Source: Siphonodentalium dalli
Lineage: Eukaryota; Mollusca; Scaphopoda; Gadilida; Siphonodentaliidae
Reading direction: 5' to 3'
DNA length: 64,000 bases
Assembly (NCBI GenBank): GCA_032622095.1
Contig: CP136063.1
Location: 32,242,987 to 32,306,986 of the forward strand
Below, in pieces: positions 35,042-47,233 of the stretch. The notes beneath the pieces were generated by a model, which ran no database searches, was not told where the DNA came from, and saw only the letters and a program-made list of their open reading frames with translations. The position numbers and the translations under genes are program-made. How positions within the stretch are numbered: position 1 is the stretch's first letter; each line of letters starts with the position of its first letter.

Positions 35042-36062
35042 TCCCACATTCAAAAACAGTTGTATTATATGTATGTAATCAGTCTGTCCATTCATCTATA
35101 TATACATCTCTTAGCACTTTTAGTTTAACATTACAAAGTCAAGTTTGAGCTATTGCCATGAGTTGGCATCTATCATATATGTGTGTATGCATGAATACAT
35201 CTGATGAATAGCATCAAGACATATATCCGAATATATCCTGAAAAATTCTCGATAATAATTAGGTGGTTAAGGGGTCACTTATTTTGACAAGTACTGTTTT
35301 AACTGGCGTTCTGAATTAAATAATTATAGCGAAAATTCTGTTAACATGGCGATATGAATCTCATTAAACATGTTTCAATATGTCGTATATTCCTATCTAG
35401 TAGTCAACACATTACCAAATAAACTTCAAAATGTCGTAGGAATTTATACGCGGTTTTGACCCAAACAGTATTGATGGCAAAATAGTGTATAGCACTTCAT
35501 CGATAAATAACACGAAAACCATCTATGCTGCATAGTTTAGCCCATTTTGATGTGATTCGGCAGCTAATTATCTACCAAAAGAACCCGAAATGTCCAGTAT
35601 ATGTTCATTGTTGTTATTTCTATTAAGTTTTTTGTCTCTCCTGTAAAATTTACAAAAACGTCCATATGACATTTTGCAATTTAAACGACGATATGAGACA
35701 TTTATGATAAACAACTTCGAACCCTTGCAAGCTGTTAATTTGATTGCATTTCCTGCGATTCGCTGGAAATATTGGCAGAGATTGAACAATCGCTCATTGA
35801 TCCATCTGTGGTGACAACATTGGTAATATGTTTTGTTTTATTCATTATGCAAGAACAAGATGCATGCAGGGTATCTGTCAGACTTATGAGTGCACCTTTA
35901 AATTTGGAGGGCATACAGTGAATTTTTTTATGTTATTTTTGTTGTTAGTCAAAAGTAATTGATAACTTTAATATGAATTGTATGTCTATGTATTGTTGTA
36001 TTTAGTCAGAATCGGTCAAATTATATCTTTAATTAGTCATTCTAATTAATACAAGTAACTTT

Positions 36063-36162
36063 NNNNNNNNNNNNNNNNNNNNNNNNNNNNNNNNNNNNNN
36101 NNNNNNNNNNNNNNNNNNNNNNNNNNNNNNNNNNNNNNNNNNNNNNNNNNNNNNNNNNNNNN
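36063..36162. other. Assembly gap (100 N)
   Basis: Exactly 100 Ns, a conventional placeholder for a gap of unknown size. It separates the A-type duplication (left) from the B-type duplication (right). Both flanks are duplicated sequence, which is where assemblers commonly break. Confidence 0.99.
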
Positions 36163-37076
36163 AAGCAATGTAGAAGGCGTATGGACGTAACGAACAGAAA
36201 ATAGCGTTCTCTGTGAGTGCATTCCTATATAGGAATAAGGATCGTTTGTTTCTCGTTTGCGTTTTGACACGACTTAAATGACGGCGTACGAAACTAACAG
36301 TGGTGTTATATTTTGTGAAAGTATAAAGGTAGTCATTTCAAATTTGGCAGACATATACTAACGAAAAGATTTGAATGTACATTTGCAGTATTCTACTATT
36401 CATAAAAATATACGAATTGTTGTTACGAAAATGATGATGTTTTCATTTGTCTATGTGTTTATCGTTGTTATGACAAACGAAATAATTGGATATACGTCGA
36501 CTTTACGTTAGTATAAGTATACATCGTTTGTTTCATCCCATTAATGTAATGCTTGTATTTTGTTTGGTTGTACATGAGGAGTTGTGTGCATTGAAGATGC
36601 GAAATACGATACAAAAGTGAAATGCACGGACGCAGAAAACTCATGGCACACCATACACGTTAAAATAATAATTTAGCCCACATCATGGGCAACAAAATTT
36701 CGAATAGGTGGGTTTATATTCAAATCCAAGTTATTGGTTTATAATAGCTCCGATATGTACTCACATACCAATATACCAGTCTGCAAATGATTGCTGGAAT
36801 TCGGTGGGCGCTCTATCGGTAGAGAAATGCCGGAGCCTGGTTCGCGAGACGGGTGCTTTCGAATTGGAATTTTGGTTCCATCCACGGGGAAGTGGGGTAG
36901 CTGGAGGAAGCCGAAGGGGAAGTGACAATTTTTTGGCGTATAATATATATCATATATATATCAGAGTAATTGTTTTGAAGAGCTCTTTTCACTTGACTGA
37001 GAAAAAAATTCTAAGTCCAAAAGTCCAAAAACGACTTTTCAGGAACAGGTCGATTTGGATCTCATATTTGAAGCAC
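36163..37076. other. No gene seen (start of B1)
   Basis: Mostly unremarkable AT-rich sequence. A GC-richer patch at about 36803-36870 has weak similarity to tRNA A/B boxes but no cloverleaf that I can fold. The long open frame across 36708-37481 is read as an artefact because it covers a non-coding repeat. Recurs at 45035-45949. Confidence 0.4.
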
Positions 37077-37390
37077 AGGTTGGACACTCTTTCGGACCAC
37101 TTTTACGAACTCGACCCAAACAAATTTCGGCCCAAAATGTTCCGCCCAGCTGGCCACTTGAGAATTTGCACCCATTGGGGACATTTTCCGAGGTATTCCG
37201 AGGTATTTCGGACTTTTCGACCCAAATTTTTTCGGCCCAAATTTTTGTTATTTTTCACTAAGTACGTTGCCGTGGTCATTTGCCACATTTCCCAAAAAAA
37301 TCGGTTTGAGCAAATGTTGGACACTTTTTCGGACCACTTTTACGAACTCGACCCCAAAAATGTTCGACCCAAAATTTTCCGCCCAGCTCA
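37077..37390. repeat. GGACACT..TTCGGACCAC repeat, two units (B1)
   Basis: Two units start TTGGACACTCTTTCGGACCA (about 37079) and TTGGACACTTTTTCGGACCA (about 37317). They share ACGAACTCGACCC and CCGCCCAGCT boxes and a GGTCATTTGCCACATTTCCC segment. Inverted copies lie in U2 at 43110-43400. The frame through these units gives repeated Asp-His-Phe-Tyr-Glu-Leu-Asp-Pro, a by-product of the DNA repeat. A G-tract (14 G) follows at 37391. Confidence 0.75.
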
Positions 37391-37404
37391 GGGGGGGGGG
37401 GGGG
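37391..37404. repeat. G-homopolymer, length differs between B copies
   Basis: 14 Gs here versus 22 at 46264-46285. This is the main length difference between B1 and B2, and it is either real slippage or sequencing error. Confidence 0.8.
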
Positions 37405-37870
37405 TGAAAAAGCCACCAACAAGCAATTTTTTTCCGCAACTAAAAAACAAATCCTGCTGGTTTTTTAGTGTTTGGCAATGAGTTGAGCTTCAAAACCACT
37501 TTGAATGAGATAAATAATGTAATTCTAACTGGTAAACTGACTGCAGGCAGTTATCGTGTTGTATTTTGTTGCAAATTTTGAAATCCAAGTTGGCCGCTGG
37601 CGGCCATGTTTTTTTGGCCGAATGACTTCAAAATGACTCATTCCTATTTACATGTCCATGTTAACATCCATAATAAATTGTATGCACAGAAGTTCATATA
37701 CAGCATATCTCTGTTTTAGTGTTAAAAGGGGGGTGGGTGTAAAAAAATGGTCGGAAAAAACTGCCGAAAACGGAAAAAAATTTGGCGGTGGGGGTGGGTG
37801 GGTACAAAAAATGATCGAAAGGGAAAAAATGCCATACGTGCCTGAAATATTTTTCCGATATATAATATAA

Positions 37871-38245
37871 TAGACTAGCCGATGAGCCCGACGTTATCCT
37901 GGCTATTCAAAAACCAAATTTCAATTCGATAGCTCCACCCGTTTTCGAGATCTCGTCTGCGCATGCGCGAAGCTGTCGTCGCACGGGCTCGGCGACCCGA
38001 TAAAATTCGTATTCGGGGCAAGGTACATTCACATACCAAATTTCAAGTCGATAGCTCCACCCGTTTCCGAGATCTCGTCTGCGCATGCGCGAAGCGGGCA
38101 CCGCACGGGCTCGCCAATACGACAACGTCCACCGCCTGGTCAAACTACACACACGTACCAAGTTTGGTCCCGATCGGTTGAGAATCGTAGATTTGTATAA
38201 ATGACAAACATACAAACATACAGACAAACATACAAACAAACAGAC
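37871..38245. repeat. Retroelement 3'-tail-like repeat (B1)
   Basis: Two units of about 130 bp share CGATAGCTCCACCCGTTT, GAGATCTCGTCTGCGCATGC and CGCACGGGCTCG. They are followed by CCAAGTTTGGTCCCGATCGG and a run of ACAAACATACAAACATACAG-type simple sequence, then AT-rich DNA. This order resembles 3' tails of non-LTR or Penelope-like retroelements that end in simple repeats, but no coding part is present. Recurs at 46753-47127. Confidence 0.4.
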
Positions 38246-38351
38246 AGAGGTCTTCAAAATATATATGAGATATATAATTATATATGCGTATAACCATGTC
38301 ATATAATACATATATAGTCCGGGAGCTAATAGGGGTACCCTAGCAGCCCCC

Positions 38352-39357
38352 GTGTCTTAACTTCAGCCCACTCATTTTGTTCATTATTATGCCCTTCAAC
38401 TTTTAAGCAATGTTAAAAAGTAAAAAAGGTGGTCGTTTAGACTCCAGACAAGATGGCGTCCATCATGGCCGCCTTTTTAGACCAGACCCTAAGTCAGTGT
38501 TGTGCAAATTATAGTGGGAAAATCTAGTAAAATGTATACAAATGTATATATTTTCGTTCGTGAAGCTGAGACATAAAGACACATTTTTGGTACAAAATAG
38601 AAACTCACCATCCAAGAATGCCGCCAAAATGGCTGCCGGAAGTAGAAAATATCACGTTTTTTCACAAATATCTTCTAGATCAGTTCATGCTGTTTGGAAC
38701 TAGTTGAGTAATATGACAGTATTCTGTGTTTTTTTATATTAACTGATCATTGGAGCAATTAAAGATGCAATTATTGTGGTCCTAGCACCTTCCGATCCAT
38801 AAAAACATTTTAAAATGCAGAACGTGGTATAAAATTTCACAAAAAAACATAACTAGGATTCTAGTCATATTTCAATAAGAAATGAACAGAATTTTGTAAT
38901 ATAAGTGAGGCATATCATTACCTATAAATATTCCAACTCACTGGAACCAAAATTCTTACTTTTGGCTCAAAATATGGAAAATTGTAAATATTGCTCCAGC
39001 ATATCCTGCAATCACTTTCAAGTTGTGGTTGATATATACAATTGGCTATTCTGCATTCTGTACATCGAATACTAACATGTCTGATGCACCATGAATCAGT
39101 GTTACTATTGTCACCACTGACATCAACAGAAATATTGGATTTTTCTCTCACAAACTTGATATAAATATCAGCAAGAATTAACTTTTCAGGTTTTAACCAT
39201 ATTTTCAAGTAAAATGCAAATATCTTTGGTATCAAAGGTGTTTATTGGTTTGGTCTATCGTAAATGTGTAACACTGCGGTGTTTATTGGATGAAATTGCT
39301 CATGATGGCTTCCAAAATGGCAACAAAATTGGTAAAAAGTTATTATTTTACATATAT
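38352..39357. repeat. Outer inverted-repeat arm of foldback element, left (B1)
   Basis: Copy of 47234-48239. In B1 the matching right arm is absent because the duplication ends at 42875. The arm also includes the minus-strand ORF 38918-39235, which I treat as chance. Confidence 0.85.
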
Positions 39358-41647
39358 GGTCATAGGGGAGGTGAATAGGTATACAGAGAGTTATTGTATG
39401 GTCATAGATGATGTGAATATGTATACAGGGGGTGGCTGTATGGTTATGAGTGCGTTGTCCATGGTGAGATGTATAGTAATATAAAGAGTGGCTCTATGGC
39501 CATGTGTGAGGTGAATCAGTATACAGTGACTGTCCGATGTATGGTTGTGGCCGATGCGACCGTATGGGCATTGAAGTGGTGTATCGATATAACGAGATTA
39601 TCTATATGGTCACCCATTTGTTGTTTGTGTATATATGGAGTGACTGTATACGGTCGTGGATGGGATGTATATATGTACCGTGGGTGGCTGTATGGTGACA
39701 GGTGTGTGTATATGTATATCTGGATTGACTCTATGGTCAAGAGTATGGCGAATGGGTATACATGTAGTGGCTGTATGATCCATTGTTATGTGAATAGGTA
39801 TACAATGAATGACTGCATGATCGTGAATGTGGTATACATAAAGTGACTATATGAGCATGTGTCGGTGTAGGAGTATGTCTTGTGTTCATGCATGGTGACT
39901 CTTGAGGGTGTCGTCATTTGTGGTATTTACGGGTATAACCACGTATGGCTCTATAGTCAGGTGTAAGTGTATAAAGTGGGTGACTAAATTGTTATTTGTG
40001 TCGTGTTTAAGTGCATATGGAGTGGCTGAAGTAATGACTTTGTTGTACGTGTGTACCTTGGGTGGCTATCCGCCATAACTAAGGAAATGTTAATCAATAG
40101 AGAGTTCATGTCATGTCAGATTTCCCCTTCTCAATGGTGTTTATGTACAATTGGGAAACGTTAAACATGACAAGCGATAGCCACGCATTATCACATAGTC
40201 ATTCCATATATACATAAGCACCCCATGCACAACACTATAGTCATCCACTATATGCACGCACACCTGACTCATGACCATACAGCCATACTCGGTTATACCC
40301 ATACATACCACGGATGACCATACATACATGAGTCACAGTGCAGGCAAACCGGTTATACTCATAAATATGACCCATAACAATATAGTCACTCATTGTATAC
40401 CCATTCACCCCATCATTGATCAAACGGTCATACTCTGTATACCTAATCGCCACACACATTGTCAAATACATTGAATATATCCATCAACACCACAACAATG
40501 ACAATCGAGTCACTCCAGGATACATATGCACCTCACCGATCGTCATATAACCACAGGCTTCATATACATGCCCTCACCAATCGCACCTGGTATACTCACT
40601 CATCTGACCTATGACCATAGAGTCAACCCGCGTGTACCTATCCAAAACATTCGTAGATGATCATGGTCAATCATTGTATACATATTCACTTCACCATTGG
40701 CCATGTCACTTCCTGTATCCCTATTGGTCACACCATAGCCGAATAGCCACCAAGATATACTAATACACCCCAGCCATGTCAGTATAGTCACTCCGTATAA
40801 ACACGTTGTCAATGTTTTGGTCCACAGCCGAAACTCATCCATGGCCATATAGCCACTCGCTATATACACATACCCGTCGGCCATAACCATACAGTCACAC
40901 GTGTGTATGCCCGTATGACCCACACAATCATGCCGCCACGAGTCACCAAGCAGGAACACGAGGTATACTCATACACCTGGCACATGGCCATTTAATCACT
41001 CCATGTATACATATTCCTTACATTTGTGATCATACAGCCACTCCTTGTTTAACTACTCATTTCACCATTAACTATACAGTCACTACATATATACCTATTC
41101 GATACATATAGTCATATAATCACTTAATATATACATATGCAGCCCACCCTAGATCACGGAGTCACCCGAGGTATATGTATGTACACCTCACCAATGTCCA
41201 TTCATCCATTCCAGATATACAAAAAACACGACAACTTATACCTTCCATACTTGCATAAACACCTCACACATGACAATTCAGCAACTCACTGTATAATCAT
41301 ACAAGCCATCCATTATCATACAGCTAATCTCTATACACCAACCAATAATAATACATCCACGAGATATATAAATATACATCCCACAAGGACGTCACTCCAT
41401 ATATACATAACCAGCACACGGGCGACCATGTAGATACTCTCGTTATATCCATACACCACATTAATACCCATACGGTCACATCGTCCACAACCATACATCG
41501 AACAGCCACTGCATACCGATTCGCCTCAAACATTACCATAGAGACACTCTTTATATTACTATACATCTCGCATGGACAACGCACTCATAACCATATAGCC
41601 ACACATTGTATACATATTCACATCATCCATGACCATACAATAACTCA
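39358..41647. repeat. Degenerate ~42-bp minisatellite in inverted halves (B1)
   Basis: Copy of 48240-50529. About 39358-40078 runs in plus orientation (TATGGTCATGRGTGAGGTGA then ATAGGTATACAGTGAGTGACTG), and about 40180-41647 runs as its complement. The many short ORFs on both strands here come from the repeat. Confidence 0.85.
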
Positions 41648-41851
41648 CTTTATTATATTTTCAGTAACTTTTTCTGCCAAAATAATAATCGTATCCCCAC
41701 TCCCGGAAGTGCCACGATGTTATCCTACTCCCAAAGACTATTTATCCCAACCTCGCGAGATGCGAGCACGTTCCGAATTACGTAATTCGAAGTGCACGTT
41801 TTGAGTTACTCCCCTTACACCAAAATAATTGTCTTCTGTCGAGCTGTCAAA

Positions 41852-42875
41852 ATGTCTCTGCAGTTGTCAGAAATGGATTTAGGAATGATTGATGATGACT
41901 TTTTACGCCAACTTTTGGAATCGGACATAGATTATGGCAACGTTGATGATTCGGTGACTGCCGATGCCAGCGAGAATGTATCGGGAGCTGCGGAATCGAA
42001 TTCTCGATCCTACGGGAGATTTCAAATGATGGATGATGAGCAATTGACTAACTTTATGGCCGAAAATGAAAATCAAAATACATTAAAGAAAACCATGTTG
42101 GATGTTAGGTTATTCCAGAATTTCTTGAAGGCAAAATATGACTTTACATCATTTGCGGAACTCGAGTCTGGAACTCTCTGTGAGTACCTATGTCACTTCC
42201 TCGTGTCTGTGAGACGGCGAGATGGTGATGAATATGAACCCACCACACGCAGGGCGTTCTACTCCAGCATTAGTAGATAAGTGTATTGTGCAAGACCCTA
42301 TTTTTGGGGACGTTTTGAAAACCAAACAAAGGCATTTGAAATCCATTGGGAAGGTAAATAAACCACTCGAGGCCGACCGATTAACAAATACCGAAATTGT
42401 ACAGCTTTATGAGAAAAATGTATTGGGCTCATGCTCCCCAAAGTCAATGCTAAATACAATGTGGCTCACGGTTACCACTCACTGTGGGATGAGAGGCGGC
42501 CAAGAGCAGTGCGATTTGCTATGGGGCGACGTTCAAATTAGAAGCGACGAAAGCGGAAAACAGTACATATTTATCGAGGAAGAACGCCAGACAAAAACCA
42601 GAACGGGCGGGGATGTTGCTAATAACAGAGTTTTGAAAGCAAAGGCATATGAAATAACACAAGAAAGGAACCCTATTTATATTTACAATATATTCAAAGC
42701 GAAACGTCCGATCAACATGTTATCGCCATATTCGCCATTTTATATTTCTATGGTATCGGATACACAGCAACAGGTTGATGCAAACACCTGCGTCGCGAGT
42801 GGGCAAAAATGGTTAAAAATCAGCGCCTGGGTATAAACCAAATTCGAAAATTCATGCCGCAGATGAAAATTGATG
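41852..42875 (+). pseudogene. Crypton-like tyrosine recombinase, 3'-truncated (B1)
   Basis: Copy of the gene at 50734 but cut at 42875, the duplication junction, within the segment MetProGlnMetLysIleAspGly. It retains the N-terminal region and the first catalytic arginine (Gly-Met-Arg-Gly-Gly, codon at 42492-42494). It lacks the HxxR, H and Tyr positions, so it could not cleave DNA. The frame changes near 42275 and 42817 are shared with B2. Confidence 0.8.
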
Positions 42876-43109
42876 GTGTGATAAACTAGATTGATTAATT
42901 GATTGATTGATACATCTATATGTAGAACACTATTGTCGTCTTTTATTTTTTTGAACTAAATTTTTTATGATGTTTATGTTTCATTTTACAATGTCTAAAG
43001 TATCCCATTTGTAAATAAATAACTACCTCTTTATTGGTGGGGCTAATTAAACGCGATAAAGAAGATGATATCGCTCCGACCTGACAAGGTGAGCCACTAC
43101 CTACACAAA

Positions 43110-43400
43110 TGGCCCCAAATTCGTAAGTGGCCAGGGGGGCGGAGCATTTTGGTCAGAAATTGTTTTGGGTCCAGTTCGTCAAAGTCGTCCGAAAAAGTGT
43201 CCAACCTGCTCGGTCCGATTCTTTTGGAAAAAAGTGGCAAATGACGCCAAATTCTCAAGTGACCAGCTAGGCGGAAAATTTTGGGTCGAAAATGTTTTGG
43301 GTCGAGTTCGTAAAAGTGGTCCGAAAAAGTGTCCGACCTGTGCTCGGTCCGATTTTTTTTGGAAAATGTGGCAAATGACCACGGCAACATACTTAGTTTC
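43110..43400. repeat. GGACACT..TTCGGACCAC repeat, inverted units (U2)
   Basis: Complement of the same repeat: GTCCGAAAAAGTGTCCAACC (about 43187) and GTCCGAAAAAGTGTCCGACC (about 43319), unit about 130 bp. It carries TGGCAAATGACCACGGCAAC at its right end. Together with 37077-37390 and 45950-46263 it gives copies in both orientations. Confidence 0.7.
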
Positions 43401-43723
43401 ACATTTTAGCATTCTGGAAATGAACACGTCTGTCAGCGTCTTCGCGGTCATTTGAAACAAAACCGAACAATTCGCTGCATGGCTACTCAACTTTACTCCG
43501 ATTTCCACCATGCGGCCAGCAAACTGACCGAAGAATAGCAATTGACTGGTCTGTTAATTGATCCAGATTATGAATGTTTTATTTTCTAAATAGCGATGAT
43601 TCCAACATAAAATTAACTTTTCGAACTGGATTAAAGAATATATGCGCGCACTTATGCCTGCAATTAAGAAGGTTCGTGTGTACTCCTTTGTCAGATAACA
43701 AAACAGTTGTCACCCTTGTTTTC

Positions 43724-43833
43724 GTGAGACACGGGGATTTGTCGCCGCTCTCGACCTGGAATGTCACCATCGGGCCTATCGGTCTCGGGTGACATTACAG
43801 GTCTCGAGCGGGCGACAAATCCCCGTGTCTCAC
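43724..43833. mobile_element. 110-bp GC-rich hairpin (MITE-like)
   Basis: GTGAGACACGGGGATTTGTC (43724) is the exact complement of GACAAATCCCCGTGTCTCAC (ending 43833). Pairing continues inward through GCTCTCGACCTG and GTCACC with small bulges, leaving a loop of about 18 bases. CpG-rich compared with its surroundings. Confidence 0.65.
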
Positions 43834-45949
43834 TCAATCGAGGGCGATAACTGTATAATATCCACCGTTTTGGTCACACTCAAGATTATATCATATATTG
43901 TTATAGGTGAAACGATGTTATACATCTGAATTACCATGTGTGTGTAATTGTATTTTATGTTCATTTTGTGTAATATGATTATATGGGGAGAGAGACCCTT
44001 TGTAAGTTGCAAAACTTGTGTCTCAATCCCGTTGCGTCATTATTATGCAATACAATACGTTTACACTAAGAAGGGAATGCCCAATATCGTGTACATCATC
44101 TCGTTGTTAGCATTGGTAAACGCCTCGAATATATTGTCATGGATTAGTTACATGGCCCATGACAGATCATATGTATTAACGGAGGAACCGTTTTGTATTC
44201 AATGACATACTATTAAAATAAGACAATAGGATTGAAGTGACTTAGTCAGACAGGCGCGTAGCCCATTACGTATTGTTATACATTTAGTTATATGAATTAA
44301 CTTGTTTTGTGAACAGTGAAATACTGTAACAACGAGTACATATTAATCAAGTAATTGCTCATGTTTCTGTTGTTGACGTTAATGGGCGAAAGCACGAACG
44401 CAATTACATGAAATACGTATAGAAACATATTTTCAGGGGGCATATGCATTGAACAGAGTCACATAATGACAGAAATTACGTACAGGGGGAATGAACGCGA
44501 CTGGTTTAGAGAGCGTCCTGTGTTATTCTTGTCCATTAATTTTTCACGTCTCTATGAAAACATTATATTCACCAAAATGAGAAAGGCGAATCTTTGTATA
44601 CTTGAAGATCTACTATACTCAAACTCCAAATATCTCGGACATGTATAGGCCTACCATACGAATCAGTTAACTAATACTAGAATTATCAATCAGAAACCAT
44701 ATCGAACGGACGCACGGACGGTAATGCTGATTACTATATTCCTCCCAAATCTATCAGGAAAAATTAGATATATATATTGATGAACGGACGGATATGCTGA
44801 TTTCAGTGTACCATCCCCACCCCACCCACAACTGGTTGCAGGTGTATAATACAGGTAATAATTCTAAAATAAATGGTACATGAACACACCACATCACTCA
44901 GAAAATATCAGTCCCATTCTCATAAGTATTGCTCCACATGTGCAGTTAAGTGGTTTGAACAAGCACATAACATAAACCGCGATCAATGAACGTTCGATGC
45001 GAGGAATAAAATGAATCACAAACAACAACACAAAAAGCAATGTAGAAGGCGTATGGACGTAACCGAACAGAAAATAGCGTTCTCTGTGAGTGCATTCCTA
45101 TATAGGAATAAGGATCGTTTGTTTCTCGTTTGCGTTTTGACACGACTTAAATGACGGCGTACGAAACTAACAGTGGTGTTATATTTTGTGAAAGTATAAA
45201 GGTAGTCATTTCAAATTTGGCAGACATATACTAACGAAAAGATTTGAATGTACATTTGCAGTATTCTACTATTCATAAAAATATACGAATTGTTGTTACG
45301 AAAATGATGATGTTTTCATTTGTCTATGTGTTTATCGTTGTTATGACAAACGAAATAATTGGATATACGTCGACTTTACGTTAGTATAAGTATACATCGT
45401 TTGTTTCATCCCATTAATGTAATGCTTGTATTTTGTTTGGTTGTACATGAGGAGTTGTGTGCATTGAAGATGCGAAATACGATACAAAAGTGAAATGCAC
45501 GGACGCAGAAAACTCATGGCACACCATACACGTTAAAATAATAATTTAGCCCACATCATGGGCAACAAAATTTCGAATAGGTGGGTTTATATTCAAATCC
45601 AAGTTATTGGTTTATAATAGCTCCGATATGTACTCACATACCAATATACCAGTCTGCAAATGATTGCTGGAATTCGGTGGGCGCTCTATCGGTAGAGAAA
45701 TGCCGGAGCCTGGTTCGCGAGACGGGTGCTTTCGAATTGGAATTTTGGTTCCATCCACGGGGAAGTGGGGTAGCTGGAGGAAGCCGAAGGGGAAGTGACA
45801 ATTTTTTGGCGTATAATATATATCATATATATATCAGAGTAATTGTTTTGAAGAGCTCTTTTCACTTGACTGAGAAAAAAATTCTAAGTCCAAAAGTCCA
45901 AAAACGACTTTTCAGGAACAGGTCGATTTGGATCTCATATTTGAAGCAC

Positions 45950-46263
45950 AGGTTGGACACTCTTTCGGACCACTTTTACGAACTCGACCCAAACAAATTT
46001 CGGCCCAAAATGTTCCGCCCAGCTGGCCACTTGAGAATTTGCACCCATTGGGGACATTTTCCGAGGTATTCCGAGGTATTTCGGACTTTTCGACCCAAAT
46101 TTTTTCGGCCCAAATTTTTGTTATTTTTCACTAAGTACGTTGCCGTGGTCATTTGCCACATTTCCCAAAAAAATCGGTTTGAGCAAATGTTGGACACTTT
46201 TTCGGACCACTTTTACGAACTCGACCCCAAAAATGTTCGACCCAAAATTTTCCGCCCAGCTCA
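45950..46263. repeat. GGACACT..TTCGGACCAC repeat, two units (B2)
   Basis: B2 copy of 37077-37390, followed by a longer G-tract (22 G at 46264-46285). Confidence 0.75.
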
Positions 46264-47233
46264 GGGGGGGGGGGGGGGGGGGGGGTGAAAAAGCCACCAA
46301 CAAGCAATTTTTTTCCGCAACTAAAAAACAAATCCTGCTGGTTTTTTAGTGTTTTGGCAATGAGTTGAGCTTCAAAACCACTTTGAATGAGATAAATAAT
46401 GTAATTCTAACTGGTAAACTGACTGCAGGCAGTTATCGTGTTGTATTTTGTTGCAAATTTTGAAATCCAAGTTGGCCGCTGGCGGCCATGTTTTTTTGGC
46501 CGAATGACTTCAAAATGACTCATTCCTATTTACATGTCCATGTTAACATCCATAATAAATTGTATGCACAGAAGTTCATATACAGCATATCTCTGTTTTA
46601 GTGTTAAAAGGGGGGTGGGTGTAAAAAAATGGTCGGAAAAAACTGCCGAAAACGGAAAAAAAATTGGCGGTGGGGGTGGGTGGGTACAAAAAATGATCGA
46701 AAGGGAAAAAATGCCATACGTGCCTGAAATATTTTTCCGATATATAATATAATAGACTAGCCGATGAGCCCGACGTTATCCTGGCTATTCAAAAACCAAA
46801 TTTCAATTCGATAGCTCCACCCGTTTTCGAGATCTCGTCTGCGCATGCGCGAAGCTGTCGTCGCACGGGCTCGGCGACCCGATAAAATTCGTATTCGGGG
46901 CAAGGTACATTCACATACCAAATTTCAAGTCGATAGCTCCACCCGTTTCCGAGATCTCGTCTGCGCATGCGCGAAGCGGGCACCGCACGGGCTCGCCAAT
47001 ACGACAACGTCCACCGCCTGGTCAAACTACACACACGTACCAAGTTTGGTCCCGATCGGTTGAGAATCGTAGATTTGTATAAATGACAAACATACAAACA
47101 TACAGACAAACATACAAACAAACAGACAGAGGTCTTCAAAATATATATGAGATATATAATTATATATGCGTATAACCATGTCATATAATACATATATAGT
47201 CCGGGAGCTAATAGGGGTACCCTAGCAGCCCCC

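Larger units (their letters stand above)
18629..36062. repeat. Large duplication, copy A2, ending at assembly gap
   Basis: Second copy of 1-17436. It stays homologous to the very last base before the run of Ns, so its true end is unknown. The 1192-bp spacer U1 that follows A1 would be expected next if the array continues. Every feature described for A1 recurs here at +18628 (before about 3.9 kb) or +18626 (after 4.15 kb). Confidence 0.95.
36163..42875. repeat. Second large duplication, copy B1
   Basis: Repeats at 45035-51757. The offset is 8872-8873 at the start, 8881-8882 after a G-tract (14 Gs at 37391 versus 22 at 46264). Other differences seen: one missing C near 36187, one missing T near 37470, one T/A near 37790. 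The copy starts at the gap and ends abruptly at 42875 inside the tyrosine-recombinase reading frame. Confidence 0.95.
42876..45034. other. Spacer U2 between B copies
   Basis: Starts TGATAAACTAGATTGATTAATTG directly after the cut recombinase gene. It holds the inverted repeat units at 43110-43400, the palindrome at 43724-43833 and otherwise AT-rich DNA with short ORFs I cannot support. Its first copy, expected left of B1, would lie in the gap. Confidence 0.7.

Noticed and set aside
36803..36870. tRNA or tRNA-derived SINE (GGGCGCTCTATCGGTAGAG ... GGTTCGCGAG)
   Set aside because: Only weak A-box and B-box likeness. I could not fold acceptor or anticodon arms and no poly(A) or simple tail follows.
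36708..37481. 257-codon ORF at the start of B1 (235 codons in B2)
   Set aside because: Its second half is the translation of a non-coding DNA repeat that also occurs inverted in U2, and its length changes with a G-tract. The start is not ATG-supported and there are no domains.
38352..39357. Protein-coding reading of the arm ORFs (38918-39235, 53413-53625)
   Set aside because: The two arms differ by indels that break these frames. The conservation is at DNA level along the whole arm.
39290..41584. Numerous Tyr/Val/Met-rich ORFs of 60-125 codons on both strands
   Set aside because: All lie in the degenerate ~42-bp minisatellite. Their similarity to each other comes from the DNA repeat.
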